49,291 bases of DNA, from assembly GCA_017446455.1 (NCBI GenBank), contig JAFSQV010000084.1:1-49291 (forward strand), given 5' to 3'. This document shows positions 33,488-41,802 of the stretch, piece after piece (the first letter of the stretch is position 1; each line of letters begins with the position of its first letter). This DNA comes from Paludibacteraceae bacterium. GTDB taxonomy: Bacteria; Bacteroidota; Bacteroidia; Bacteroidales; Paludibacteraceae. A program made the position numbers and the translations under genes. Under the pieces are notes generated by a model that had not been told where the DNA came from, ran no database searches, and saw only the letters and a list, made by a program, of their open reading frames with translations.

Positions 33488-34455
33488 ATCTCCTCTCTAA
33501 TCAGATAGTCGTTGCGGGACGGGCTGTTACGGATGATGAGTTCCGCCAGGAAACCGGCAAGGAACAGCATACAACCGAGAATCATCATCAGAATAGCGAT
33601 GTGGAAATACGGGTTGACACCCACCAACATCGCCGGCACATGGTTCGACAGCGCATAGAGTTTCATGCCGCCTACGACGATCACGGCGATGAAGCCGATG
33701 AAGAACATCAGGCTACCGACGAGACCGAAGAAATGCATCGGTTGTTTGCCGAACTTATTGAGGAACCACAGAGTCATGAGGTCCAAGTAACCGTTTACAA
33801 AACGGTTGAGACCGAATTTCGAGGTGCCGAACTCGCGTTTGCGGTGTTGCACCACTTTCTCGCCGATCTTCGTGAACCCGGCATTCTTCGCCAGGAACGG
33901 AATATAGCGGTGCATCTCCGAGAAGACCTCGATATTCTTCACTACCTCCTTGCGATAGGCCTTCAGTCCGCAGTTCATGTCGTGGAGCTTGATTCCCGTG
34001 ACGCGGCGGGCAGTGGCGTTGAACAGTTTGGACGGCAGGTTCTTGGTAAGCTTGTTATCGTATCGTTTCTGCTTCCATCCGCTGACGAGGTCAAAACCGT
34101 CCCCGGTGATCATACGATAGAGTTCGGGTATCTCATCCGGCGAGTCCTGCAGGTCGGCGTCCATCGTGATGACTACGTCGCCCTGCGCCGCCTTGAAACC
34201 GCAGTACAGCGCCGCGGACTTACCGTAGTTACGACGGAAACATATACCTCGGACCGGAGAGGCTCCGGAGCCGGACTTTTCGTTTGCGTCCTTCAAATCC
34301 TGAATAACCTTCCACGAATCGTCCGTGCTGCCGTCATTGACGAAGATCACTTCGTACGAAAACTTATTCTCCTTCATCACGCGTGCTATCCACTCGTAGA
34401 GTTTCGGCAGCGACTCCGCCTCGTTGAAAAGAGGCACTATAATCGATATATCCAT
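33484..34455 (-). CDS. Family 2 glycosyltransferase with two C-terminal membrane helices (GtrB/ArnC-like)
   Basis: The protein has 323 residues. MDISIIVPLFNEAESLPKLYEWI starts a GT-A fold. VITMDADLQDSPDEIPELYRMI carries the metal-binding DAD and the DLQDxPE motif of polyprenyl-phosphate glycosyltransferases. FVNGYLDLMTLWFLNKFGKQPMHFFG precedes two membrane helices (about 235-310). It probably transfers a sugar from a nucleotide donor to undecaprenyl phosphate for lipid A, O-antigen or glycan modification. The segment NEKSGSGASPVRG near residue 62 contains an apparent insertion encoded by a GC-rich hairpin (34251-34278) shared with queH. It is the first gene of a two-gene operon. Confidence 0.92.
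   Translation of the reverse strand: MDISIIVPLFNEAESLPKLYEWIARVMKENKFSYEVIFVNDGSTDDSWKVIQDLKDANEKSGSGASPVRGICFRRNYGKSAALYCGFKAAQGDVVITMDADLQDSPDEIPELYRMITGDGFDLVSGWKQKRYDNKLTKNLPSKLFNATARRVTGIKLHDMNCGLKAYRKEVVKNIEVFSEMHRYIPFLAKNAGFTKIGEKVVQHRKREFGTSKFGLNRFVNGYLDLMTLWFLNKFGKQPMHFFGLVGSLMFFIGFIAVIVVGGMKLYALSNHVPAMLVGVNPYFHIAILMMILGCMLFLAGFLAELIIRNSPSRNDYLIREEI
34251..34278. repeat. GC-rich hairpin element, copy 3 (in the GT2 gene)
   Basis: A 28-bp segment with palindrome CCGGAG-AGG-CTCCGG. Its reverse complement matches 22749-22776 at 26 of 28 positions. The first 20 bp match copy 1 at 17 of 20. Confidence 0.75.
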
Positions 34456-34461
34456 AAATCA

Positions 34462-34519
34462 ATTTACCATTTGGTCATTTACCATTTACGATTTGGTCAT
34501 TTACCATTTACGATTTTTA
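34462..34519. repeat. 7-bp-period array upstream of the GT2 gene
   Basis: Units of atttacc, atttacg and atttggt with occasional 8-bp spacing. It fills the 5' leader between the promoter (34530-34537) and the ATG at 34455. Confidence 0.8.
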
Positions 34520-34529
34520 AATCAGGGCG

Positions 34530-34560
34530 CAAAGGTAGTATTTTTTTTTGAATTGTGCAA
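34530..34560 (-). promoter_or_regulatory. Promoter of the GT2 glycosyltransferase operon
   Basis: Minus strand: TTGCACAA (34553-34560), 15 bp, TACCTTTG (34530-34537). The leader of about 70 nt is mostly heptamer repeats. Confidence 0.84.
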
Positions 34561-34597
34561 ATAAATCCGAAAAAAACAAGGAAAAATGCGCGCGCAC

Positions 34598-34628
34598 TTG
34601 CGTATGTGAAAAATTTTCCGTACTTTTG
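34598..34628 (+). promoter_or_regulatory. Promoter of waaA
   Basis: TTGCGTAT (34598-34605), 15 bp, TACTTTTG (34621-34628). The next in-frame ATG is 34650, giving a leader of only about 15 nt. Confidence 0.84.
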
Positions 34629-34649
34629 TGGCCGATTTATTGCGTAAGA

Positions 34650-35882
34650 ATGGCAAATACCCTTTTCGGACATAAGACACGTGCGCTCTTCCGCGGTCAA
34701 CGAGCGACCTTGGATGCGGAGCACCGGCCTATCTTAGAGGCCAACCGCGGCGCGGTGTGGATTCATGCGGCGTCGGTGGGAGAGTTTGAGCAAGCGCGCC
34801 CGCTCATAGAGCGTCTGCGCCGCGAGCACCCGGATCGTAAGATCGTTGTGACCTTCTTCAGCCCTTCGGGCTATGAGGCGCGTAAGAACTACCCGCATGC
34901 GGATGCCGTGCTCTATCTGCCTTTCGCTACGCGGCGTAAGGCAAAGCGCTTCTTGGAGGGCTTGCAGCCCTCGATGGCGATCTTCGTGAAGTATGAGTTC
35001 TGGCCGGCGTACCTGCGGGAGTTGAAGAAACGCGGCATACCGACCTATAGTATCTCGGCGATCTTCCGCCCCACCCAACGGTTCTTTCATTGGTATGGCG
35101 CGGGCGCACTGAAGCTGCTGCATTGCTTCACGCATATCTTCGTGCAAGACGAGGCTTCGCGCCGGTTGTTGGCGGAGCACGGCGTGCATGAGTGCTCCGT
35201 GGCGGGTGATACCCGTTTTGACCGGGTGAACGAAGTGCTGGCGGCTGCGCGCGAGCGCCAGGACGCGCGCTTGCTGCCTATCGCGCAGTTCGTGGAGGAC
35301 GCGCCGCAGGTGGTGGTAGCCGGTAGTACATGGCCGGAGGACGAAGTACTTCTCGAGAAGTACATTGAAGATTGTAGATTGAAGATTGGTGGTTGTGGTG
35401 CGAAGCTTATTCTTGTGCCGCACGAGATCAATGAGGAGCACCTGCATGATATCTTCCAGCGCTTCAAGGGCCGTTTTGTCAAGTTCAGCGACATCAGCGC
35501 GATGCCGTCTAACCTCAGCCGCGTGAACATCTTACGCCGCGCAGACGTGCTGGTGATCGACACCATCGGCTTGCTGTCGACGATCTATCAGTTCGGTCAG
35601 GTGGCGTATATAGGCGGCGGTTTTGGCGAAGGTATCCATAACACGATTGAGGCGGCCGTATATGGTGTGCCGGTGGTGTTTGGTCCTAACTACCATCATT
35701 TCCGCGAGGCACAAGGACTGATTGACGCCGGCGCAGGGCGCAGTATTAAGAACTACAAGGAATTGGAGACGGCGTTGACTGCCGCATTAAGCGATTATAA
35801 GACAATAGGACAAAAAGCAGCCGAGTACGTACAATCCGAACTTGGCGCAACAGAGAAAATATACAAGTATATTTTTAGTTGA
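34650..35882 (+). CDS. waaA: 3-deoxy-D-manno-octulosonic acid (Kdo) transferase, short N-terminus
   Basis: The protein has 410 residues from the ATG at 34650. It adds Kdo to lipid IVA on the inner face of the cytoplasmic membrane. WIHAASVGEFEQARPLIERLR (about 34-54) holds the catalytic-Glu region, followed by KYEFWPAYL, STWPEDE and GGGFGEGIHNTIEAAVYGVPVVFGP (about 332-356). This start lacks the usual N-terminal membrane anchor. Upstream codons in the same frame (PIYCVRMANTLFGHK) resemble the family N-terminus, but they are encoded inside and just after the promoter -7 box. A longer form would need another promoter. A 7-bp array (35364-35391) is read as IEDCRLKIGGC in the interdomain region. 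Confidence 0.92.
   Translation: MANTLFGHKTRALFRGQRATLDAEHRPILEANRGAVWIHAASVGEFEQARPLIERLRREHPDRKIVVTFFSPSGYEARKNYPHADAVLYLPFATRRKAKRFLEGLQPSMAIFVKYEFWPAYLRELKKRGIPTYSISAIFRPTQRFFHWYGAGALKLLHCFTHIFVQDEASRRLLAEHGVHECSVAGDTRFDRVNEVLAAARERQDARLLPIAQFVEDAPQVVVAGSTWPEDEVLLEKYIEDCRLKIGGCGAKLILVPHEINEEHLHDIFQRFKGRFVKFSDISAMPSNLSRVNILRRADVLVIDTIGLLSTIYQFGQVAYIGGGFGEGIHNTIEAAVYGVPVVFGPNYHHFREAQGLIDAGAGRSIKNYKELETALTAALSDYKTIGQKAAEYVQSELGATEKIYKYIFS
35364..35391 (+). repeat. 7-bp-period array inside waaA
   Basis: Heptamers attgaag, attgtag, attgaag, attggtg, in frame as YIEDCRLKIGG. Confidence 0.78.
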
Positions 35883-35929
35883 GAGTTTAAAGATGAGAGT
35901 TTAAAGAAGTTGAAAGTTTAAAGTTTATA
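35881..35929. repeat. 14/7-bp-period array between waaA and hisS
   Basis: Two 14-bp units gagagtttaaagat and gagagtttaaagaa are followed by heptamers gttgaaa, gtttaaa, gtttata. The array fills the 51-bp gap and stops 4 bp before the hisS ATG. Confidence 0.8.
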
Positions 35930-35933
35930 GATA

Positions 35934-37241
35934 ATGGCACAAAAACCAAGTATACCTAAGGGCACGCGGGACTTCGGACAAGTGGAGATGGCCCGCCGTA
36001 ATTATATCTTTGACACCATAAAGGGTGTGTTTCAGTTGTACGGTTTTCAGCAGATAGAGACGCCCGCGATGGAGAACCTCTCGACGCTGATGGGTAAGTA
36101 CGGCGAGGAAGGCGACAAACTGCTCTTCCGCATTCAGAACAGCGGAGAGAAAGCTGCTCTGGCGCCGGAGAAAGGACTAAGGTATGATCTGACGGTTCCC
36201 TTTGCCCGCTATGTGGTGCAGCATCGCGAGGAGATTGTTTTCCCCTTCAAGCGCTTTCAGATTCAACCCGTATGGCGTGCGGACCGTCCGCAGAAAGGCC
36301 GCTACCGCGAGTTCTACCAGTGCGACGTCGATGTGATCGGCAGTGATAGCCTGGTGGGCGAACTGGAGTTGATACAGATTGTAGAAGAGGTGTACCGCCG
36401 CTTGGGTATCCGCGTGTGTCTGCATATCAACAACCGCAAGGTACTCGCCGGCATCGCCGAGGTCATCGGTGCGCCGGACAAGATGATTGACATCACCGTA
36501 GCGATCGACAAACTCGACAAGATTGGTGTAGAAGCCGTCAATGCCGAACTCATCGAACGCGGACTGGATGCTGCGCAAGTAGAGAAACTACAACCGATCT
36601 TGAACCTCAGCGGTAGTACCGCCGACAAACTCAGCGCACTGAAATCGATTCTCGCGAGCAGCGAGGTAGGACTGAAGGGTGTTGAGGAGTTGGAGATCGT
36701 CTTTGACGAATTGGAAATTGTACAATGTACATTGGATATTGAACTTGACTTGTGCCTGGCACGCGGACTGAATTACTACACCGGCGCGATCTTCGAGGTC
36801 AAGGCGCTCGACGCGCAGATAGGTTCTATCACCGGTGGCGGACGCTACGACAACTTGACGGGTATCTTTGGCTTACCCAATGTATCTGGAGTCGGCATAT
36901 CCTTCGGTGCCGATCGCATCTATGACGTGCTGACGGAGTTGGATTTATTCCCGAAGGAGTTGCAATCCGCCACGCAAGTGCTATTCGCAACGTTTGGTGC
37001 GGAAGAATTACATTATGCGCTACGCTGGGCAAAAGTGCTGCGGGCTGCAGGAAAGACCGTGGAAGTGTATCCCGAGCCGACCAAGATGAAGAAGCAGATG
37101 GGCTACGCCGACGACAAGCATATTCCGTTCGTGGCAATAGTGGGCGGCAATGAGATGGAGACCAACACCGTGATGCTCAAGGAGATGGCGAGCGGCGAAC
37201 AGAAACAAGTAACATTAGAGGAATTAATAGTTCGCATATAA
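35934..37241 (+). CDS. hisS: Histidyl-tRNA synthetase
   Basis: The protein has 435 residues and charges tRNA-His. [11 protein letters not shown] at the N-terminus, motif 2 [30 protein letters not shown] (about 103-132), [14 protein letters not shown] and [13 protein letters not shown] (HisA/HisB regions), and a C-terminal anticodon-binding domain ([22 protein letters not shown]) are all present. The HisA motif usually reads LDYYTG; Asn is seen here. A 7-bp array at 36717-36744 is read as [11 protein letters not shown] just before it. The last codons and stop (GTT CGC ATA TAA) fall within a repeated sequence that recurs at 38910 and 39795. Confidence 0.97.
   Translation: MAQKPSIPKGTRDFGQVEMARRNYIFDTIKGVFQLYGFQQIETPAMENLSTLMGKYGEEGDKLLFRIQNSGEKAALAPEKGLRYDLTVPFARYVVQHREEIVFPFKRFQIQPVWRADRPQKGRYREFYQCDVDVIGSDSLVGELELIQIVEEVYRRLGIRVCLHINNRKVLAGIAEVIGAPDKMIDITVAIDKLDKIGVEAVNAELIERGLDAAQVEKLQPILNLSGSTADKLSALKSILASSEVGLKGVEELEIVFDELEIVQCTLDIELDLCLARGLNYYTGAIFEVKALDAQIGSITGGGRYDNLTGIFGLPNVSGVGISFGADRIYDVLTELDLFPKELQSATQVLFATFGAEELHYALRWAKVLRAAGKTVEVYPEPTKMKKQMGYADDKHIPFVAIVGGNEMETNTVMLKEMASGEQKQVTLEELIVRI
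36717..36744 (+). repeat. 7-bp-period array inside hisS
   Basis: Heptamers attgtac, aatgtac, attggat, attgaac, in frame as [11 protein letters not shown]. More degenerate than the other arrays. Confidence 0.55.
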
Positions 37242-37256
37242 ACCCTTCGGAGTAAT
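37229..37256 (+). repeat. Truncated copy A of the stop-codon-associated repeat
   Basis: 28 bp identical to 38910-38937. It starts inside the hisS 3' end and provides its stop codon. It includes the left arm ACCCTTCGGAG of the 74-bp element but not the rest. Confidence 0.8.
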
Positions 37257-37265
37257 ATAAACTAT

Positions 37266-37802
37266 ATGGCAGATACAAATAGGGAATTTGACCAAGTGAC
37301 GGCGAAATGCCGCCAGATATTCATTGACAAGATGAAGGACTATGGTCCTTCGTGGCGCATCTTCCGTCTGTACGGCATTACAGACCAATTGTATATCAAG
37401 GCTTGTAATATTCGTCAGCGCCAAGAGACTGGTATTAGTTTGGTAGGAGATGACATAGAGGGGAATCTACGCGCAATCGTAAACTACGGCATCATGGCTA
37501 TTATCCAAGAGCGCAACGGATATGCAGATGCTACAGACATGAGTAGTGAAGAAGCCACGAAGTTATACGACGGAGTGCTGCAGGAAGCCAAGGAACTGAT
37601 GGTGCGTAAGAACCACGACTACGGCGAGGCATGGCGCGAAATGAGTAAAGAAGGCATTGTCGATATGATCCTGGCGAAAATCATCCGCATCAAGAATATT
37701 CTTGCCAACAACGGCAAGACCATCGCCTCAGAAGGAACCGAAGGCAATTACTTTGACATCATCAACTACGCTATATTTGACTTGATTCACTATACGATAT
37801 GA
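37266..37802 (+). CDS. DUF1599 domain-containing protein (nucleotide-modification-associated family)
   Basis: The protein has 178 residues and consists of two similar halves. CRQIFIDKMKDYGPSWRIFRLYGITDQLYIKACNIRQRQE is echoed by AKELMVRKNHDYGEAWREMSKEGIVDMILAKIIRIKNIL, the DUF1599 repeat with KxxDYG and WR motifs. It is likely a cytosolic helical-bundle protein; the family is grouped with nucleotide-modifying systems, but the activity is not known to me. In Bacteroidales it commonly lies directly before the BT_3928-type gene and tpiA, as here. Its stop overlaps the next ATG (ATGA). Confidence 0.9.
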   Translation: MADTNREFDQVTAKCRQIFIDKMKDYGPSWRIFRLYGITDQLYIKACNIRQRQETGISLVGDDIEGNLRAIVNYGIMAIIQERNGYADATDMSSEEATKLYDGVLQEAKELMVRKNHDYGEAWREMSKEGIVDMILAKIIRIKNILANNGKTIASEGTEGNYFDIINYAIFDLIHYTI

Positions 37803-38908
37803 AAAAGAACCTTGCTTTACATATTACAGGCTCCGTTGCCCGCACACTATTAGCCCTCACCTTCCTGTTCTCGGGATTTGTGAAGGCAGTTGATCCGCTG
37901 GGCACGGTGTATAAGATTGAGGACTATCTGAAGGCCTTCGGCGGTTTTGCTACCGACCTGCTGCCTTTGGCAGGAACCGCAGCAGTGTGTCTTATTGCTG
38001 TTGAATGGATATTGGGCATATGCATGTTAGCAAATATTCGCACGCATTGGACGAGTTGGTTAGCTCTTGCTTTCTACCTTGTCATGACACCCCTTACACT
38101 TTGGATTGCGTTAACCAATCCTATCAGCGACTGCGGTTGTTTCGGCGACGCACTGGTACTGACGAATTGGCAGACTTTCTGGAAGAATATAGTGCTGCTT
38201 AGTCTTGTCGTCATCCTATTGGCATGCCGCAAAGCGATTCCGCAGTTATGGTCATGGTGGATGGAGTTATGCATCGCCCTCCTCGGGCTCGGCATCGTAG
38301 CCGGCATCATGGGCTATAGCTACACCCACCTGCCGCCGATGGATTTCCGTCCCTATAAGGTAGGCAACCACATCCCTACTCTCATGGAGATTCCTGAAGA
38401 CGCGGAGCCGGATATCTATGAAACGACCTTGATATACGAGAAAGACGGGGTACAGCAATCCTTTACTATAGAGAACTACCCGAAAGGTGACCCGGAGTGG
38501 ACGTTTGTAGATCAGAAATCCGTACTCGTCAAGAAAGGCTATGAGGCGCCGATACATGATTTCGAGATCCTGACGATGGACTTCGACGATATCACCTACG
38601 ATATATTGGAATCCGAAGAACCCGTGACGCTTGTCATCATATACGAGATCAAGAAGATGAACCGCTCGCAGTTAGACAAGTTGCGCGAGATCATCGACGA
38701 GCGCGAGAACCTCTACGTGCTCACGGGCTCGGGCGAAGACGAAGTGATGGAGTTGGCGGACGACCTCGACTTGGACGAAGAGACCGCTTGGGCGACGTTC
38801 TGCTATACCGATCCCGTGACGCTGAAGACCATCGTGCGGGCTAACCCGGGACTGATCGTAGTTCAAAACGGAACAATTATCGAGAAAAAGAATTTACGAA
38901 ATTTATAA
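37799..38908 (+). CDS. BT_3928-type membrane protein: DoxX/MauE-like domain plus thioredoxin-like C-terminus
   Basis: The protein has 369 residues. Four to five membrane helices (about 10-175) include ARTLLALTFLFSGFVKAVDPLGTVYKIEDYL and SDCGCFGDALVLTNWQTFWKNI, the DoxX/MauE-like arrangement with a CGCFGD motif that suggests thiol-redox chemistry in the membrane. After residue 190 comes a soluble acidic part (EPVTLVIIYEIKKMNRSQLDKLREIIDERENLYVLTGSG; ATFCYTDPVTLKTIVRANPGLIVVQNGTIIEKKNL) that looks like a thioredoxin fold without a CxxC. Function unknown. It is coupled to DUF1599 and sits upstream of tpiA. Confidence 0.9.
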   Translation: MKKNLALHITGSVARTLLALTFLFSGFVKAVDPLGTVYKIEDYLKAFGGFATDLLPLAGTAAVCLIAVEWILGICMLANIRTHWTSWLALAFYLVMTPLTLWIALTNPISDCGCFGDALVLTNWQTFWKNIVLLSLVVILLACRKAIPQLWSWWMELCIALLGLGIVAGIMGYSYTHLPPMDFRPYKVGNHIPTLMEIPEDAEPDIYETTLIYEKDGVQQSFTIENYPKGDPEWTFVDQKSVLVKKGYEAPIHDFEILTMDFDDITYDILESEEPVTLVIIYEIKKMNRSQLDKLREIIDERENLYVLTGSGEDEVMELADDLDLDEETAWATFCYTDPVTLKTIVRANPGLIVVQNGTIIEKKNLRNL

Positions 38909-38909
38909 A

Positions 38910-38996
38910 AGTTCGCATATAAACCCTTCGGAGTAATTCGCCCCCTGCTCAACGACTCTCGCGGACCCCAACCGCTCGAGACGCCTCCGAGAGGGT
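38910..38996 (+). repeat. Copy B of the structured repeat (core 74 bp, 38923-38996)
   Basis: It begins 2 bp after a stop codon with AGTTCGCATATAA. The core starts ACCCTTCGGAG and ends CTCCGAGAGGGT, nearly perfect terminal inverted repeats. The core matches copy C (39841-39914) at 68 of 74 positions. Internal CTCTCG can pair alternatively with CGAGAG of the right arm. The tpiA ATG is 43 bp downstream. Confidence 0.85.
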
Positions 38997-39038
38997 TACA
39001 TGCTCACAAAAAAACACAAAAGACAAAATTTATATACA

Positions 39039-39791
39039 ATGGCAAGAATTAAAATGGTAGCAGGTAACTGGAAGATGAACAAGAACCTGCAAGAAGGCGT
39101 AGCATTGGCTACCGAGTTAAAAGAAGCAGTAAAGAACCCCGCATGTGCTGTAGTGATCGGCACGCCGTTTATCCACTTGGCTACGGTGGCTGAGTTGCTG
39201 AAGGGTTCGCCTATCAAGGTAGCCGCAGAGAACTGCGCAGACCACGAGAAGGGCGCATACACCGGTGAGGTAAGCGCAGAGATGGTGAAATCCACGGGTG
39301 CGGAATACGTGATTCTGGGTCACTCGGAGCGCCGTCAGTACTACGCTGAGAGCTATGAGATGCTGGCTGAGAAAGTGCGCCTGGCGCTCGCTAACGGTCT
39401 GAAGGTCATCTTCTGCATCGGTGAGGTAAAAGAGGAGCGCGAGGCAGGCAAGCAGAACGAGGTAGTGAAAGCCCAACTCGAGGGTTCGGTCTTCGGTCTG
39501 AGTGCAGAGGAGTGGAAGAACATCACGCTGGCATACGAGCCGGTTTGGGCAATTGGTACGGGTCTGACGGCTACGCCGGCACAGGCACAGGAGATCCACG
39601 CCTTCATCCGTAGCCTCGTAGCAGAGAAATTCGGCAAGCAGGCGGCTGAGGACACCACGATCCTCTACGGCGGTAGCTGCAATGAGAAGAACGCAGCTGA
39701 GTTGTTCGCATGCCCGGATATCGACGGTGGTCTGATCGGCGGTGCAGCCCTCGTAGCAGAGAAATTCCTGGCTATCATCGCAGCAAGATAA
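39039..39791 (+). CDS. tpiA: Triosephosphate isomerase
   Basis: The protein has 250 residues and interconverts dihydroxyacetone phosphate and glyceraldehyde 3-phosphate in the cytosol. The active-site residues are present: N10 and K12 in GNWKMNKN, H95 in LGHSERR, and E167 in [11 protein letters not shown], followed by the phosphate loop GGSCNEKNA and GGLIGGAAL near the C-terminus. The start is ATG 39039 ([12 protein letters not shown]); an in-frame ATG at 39000 would add 13 residues that are not conserved. Structured repeats lie both upstream (38910-38996) and downstream (39795-39914). Confidence 0.98.
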   Translation: MARIKMVAGNWKMNKNLQEGVALATELKEAVKNPACAVVIGTPFIHLATVAELLKGSPIKVAAENCADHEKGAYTGEVSAEMVKSTGAEYVILGHSERRQYYAESYEMLAEKVRLALANGLKVIFCIGEVKEEREAGKQNEVVKAQLEGSVFGLSAEEWKNITLAYEPVWAIGTGLTATPAQAQEIHAFIRSLVAEKFGKQAAEDTTILYGGSCNEKNAAELFACPDIDGGLIGGAALVAEKFLAIIAAR

Positions 39792-39794
39792 AAA

Positions 39795-39914
39795 AGTTCG
39801 CAATGCTACTCTTCGGGGTACCGGCAGGGCTCGAGTACATACCCTTCGGAGTAACTCGCCCCATGCTCGATGACTCTCGCGGACCCAAACCGCTCGAGAC
39901 ACCTCCGAGAGGGT
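39795..39914 (+). repeat. Copy C of the structured repeat, with a 5' extension (core 39841-39914)
   Basis: It starts 3 bp after the tpiA stop with AGTTCGCA, then has about 38 bp not present in copies A and B, then the 74-bp core. Downstream flanks also echo copy B (ACATATGCTCAC here, ACATGCTCAC there). The next ATG (39965) is 51 bp after the core. Confidence 0.85.
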
Positions 39915-39964
39915 ACATACTCTCACTCAAAAACCAAGAGTACATATGCTCACTATTAATTATT

Positions 39965-40492
39965 ATGGCTCTAATCAAAACCATTAATAGAAACGGCGAG
40001 ATCCTTACCCCGCGCATCGCGGATGACGTGTTTATGGCTGAGAATGCCACCGTCGTCGGCGATGTGACGGTGGGTGAAGGCTCGAGTCTGTGGTTCAACA
40101 GCGTGCTGCGCGGCGACGTGAACACCATCATGGTGGGCAAGCACTGTAACATCCAAGACGGCGCAGTGCTGCATACGCTCTACCAGAAATCGACGATTCG
40201 CCTGGGCGACTATGTGTCCGTAGGACACAATGTCACGATCCACGGAGCGGATGTCGATGACTATGCGCTGATAGGCATGGGCTCTACTCTACTCGATGGC
40301 GCGCATGTAGGTCAAGGCGCAATAGTAGCGGCCGGTGCATTGGTGCTCTCGAACACACAGATAGGTCCTAACGAGATCTGGGGCGGTGTGCCGGCGAAAT
40401 TCATCAAGAAAGCCGAACCCGCACAGACCCAAGAGATCAATCAAAAAATAGCCAATAACTACGCCATGTATTCCACGTGGTACAAGGAATAA
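39965..40492 (+). CDS. Gamma carbonic anhydrase family protein (left-handed beta-helix, YrdA/PaaY-like)
   Basis: The protein has 175 residues from the ATG at 39965. The hexapeptide-repeat coil is evident (NATVVGDVTVGEGSSLWFNSVLRGDVNTIMVGKHCNIQDGAVLHT; LGDYVSVGHNVTIHGADVDDYALIGMGSTLLDGAHVGQGAIVAAGALV). The zinc His residues fit H in VLHTLYQ and the two in SVGHNVTIHG. Family members are trimeric; some are carbonic anhydrases, and others may act on acyl-CoA thioesters. The first ATG downstream of the repeat element is used. pyrH follows after 4 bp. Confidence 0.92.
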   Translation: MALIKTINRNGEILTPRIADDVFMAENATVVGDVTVGEGSSLWFNSVLRGDVNTIMVGKHCNIQDGAVLHTLYQKSTIRLGDYVSVGHNVTIHGADVDDYALIGMGSTLLDGAHVGQGAIVAAGALVLSNTQIGPNEIWGGVPAKFIKKAEPAQTQEINQKIANNYAMYSTWYKE

Positions 40493-40496
40493 TACT

Positions 40497-41201
40497 ATGT
40501 TTAAACGAATACTTCTGAAACTCTCCGGTGAGAGTCTTGCCGGAGAAAGCAAACAAGGCATCGACACCGAGCGCTTGAGCCAATACGCCGAGCAGGTGAA
40601 GGCCATCGCGCAGCGCGGTGTACAGATAGGCATCGTGATAGGAGGCGGAAATATCTTCCGCGGCTTATCGGGTGCACAGCGCGGTTTTGATCGCGTCAAA
40701 GGTGACCATATGGGCATGTTAGCGACGGTCATTAACGCTTTAGCGTTACAGTCCGCCCTCGAAGCCATCGGTCAGCCTGTGCGTGTACTGACATCCATCC
40801 GCATGGAGCCTATCGGAGACTTCTACAGCCCCGCGAAAGCTATCCGTCTGTTGGAGAAAGGCAATGTAGTGATTCTCGCCGGAGGCACCGGTGCACCCTA
40901 CTTCACCACCGACACGGGTTCGAGTCTGCGTGCGCTGGAGATCAAAGCCGACGTGATGCTCAAAGGTACGCGTGTGGACGGCATCTACACCGCCGACCCG
41001 GAGAAAGACCCGAAAGCCACGAAGTTCGACGAGATCACGTATGACGAAGTCATCCGTCGCGGACTGAAGGTGATGGACCTCACCGCTACTGCGATGGCCA
41101 AAGAAAACGGCCTGCCGATCTATGTATTCAACATGGATGAGTTAGGTAACCTCGCGCGCGTCATCGACGGCGAGAAAATTGGAACACTGGTCACTCCGTG
41201 A
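40497..41201 (+). CDS. pyrH: UMP kinase
   Basis: The protein has 234 residues. It phosphorylates UMP to UDP and belongs to the amino-acid-kinase fold, unrelated to eukaryotic UMP/CMP kinase. FKRILLKLSGESLAG at the N-terminus, IGIVIGGGNIFRGL near residue 43, GGTGAPYFTTDTGSSLRALEI near 128, and KGTRVDGIYTADPEKDPKATKFDEIT near 158 are family signatures. The pyrH-frr order is the standard bacterial arrangement. Confidence 0.97.
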   Translation: MFKRILLKLSGESLAGESKQGIDTERLSQYAEQVKAIAQRGVQIGIVIGGGNIFRGLSGAQRGFDRVKGDHMGMLATVINALALQSALEAIGQPVRVLTSIRMEPIGDFYSPAKAIRLLEKGNVVILAGGTGAPYFTTDTGSSLRALEIKADVMLKGTRVDGIYTADPEKDPKATKFDEITYDEVIRRGLKVMDLTATAMAKENGLPIYVFNMDELGNLARVIDGEKIGTLVTP

Positions 41202-41203
41202 CA

Positions 41204-41231
41204 ATTGATAATTGATTATTGATAATTGATA
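41204..41231. repeat. 7-bp-period array between pyrH and frr
   Basis: Heptamers attgata, attgatt, attgata, attgata. They take up nearly the whole 32-bp gap and end 2 bp before the frr ATG. Confidence 0.82.
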
Positions 41232-41233
41232 CT

Positions 41234-41797
41234 ATGAACGACGAATTAGAACTCTATCAGTCTGCAGCAGAAGAATCTATGCAGAACGCAGTGGAACACT
41301 TGGACGACACCCTTCAGCACATCCGTGCAGGAAAGGCCAATCCGCGTATCTTAGACCCGATCAAGATCGACTACTACGGATCGCTGTCGCCCCTTTCCAG
41401 TTGCGCCACCATCACCACTCCCGACGCACGTACGATTGCTATCACGCCGTGGGAGAAGAAACTGATCAGCGACATCGAGCGCGCTATCATCAACTCGAAT
41501 ATCGGTCTTGCGCCGTCCAACAACGGCGAGACGATTCGTCTGATCCTGCCGCCGTTGACCGAGGAGCGCCGCCGCGACCTCTGTAAGCAATGTAAGGCAG
41601 AAACCGAGAGCGCCAAGATGTCCATCCGCAATGCTCGCCGCGACGCCATCGAGGAGTTTAAGAAACTCGTGAAGAACGGTCTGAGTGAGGACATCGAGAA
41701 GGATGCAGAAGAGGATATGCAGAAGACCCACGATAAGTATATCGCCAAGGTTGAAGCCCTCTACGCAGCCAAAGAGAAAGAGATTATGACAGTATAG
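41234..41797 (+). CDS. frr: Ribosome recycling factor
   Basis: The protein has 187 residues and with EF-G splits post-termination ribosomes. [64 protein letters not shown] and [31 protein letters not shown] cover the head domain and hinge. The C-terminal helix includes [17 protein letters not shown] 41234 is chosen over an in-frame start at 41219 that lies inside the repeat array. Confidence 0.97.
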   Translation: MNDELELYQSAAEESMQNAVEHLDDTLQHIRAGKANPRILDPIKIDYYGSLSPLSSCATITTPDARTIAITPWEKKLISDIERAIINSNIGLAPSNNGETIRLILPPLTEERRRDLCKQCKAETESAKMSIRNARRDAIEEFKKLVKNGLSEDIEKDAEEDMQKTHDKYIAKVEALYAAKEKEIMTV

Positions 41798-41802
41798 CTG
41801 TC

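Noticed and set aside
38923..38996. Possible tRNA (74 bp with complementary ends)
   Set aside because: No D, anticodon or T arms can be drawn; the end stem is 11 bp and imperfect, and two copies occur as repeats.
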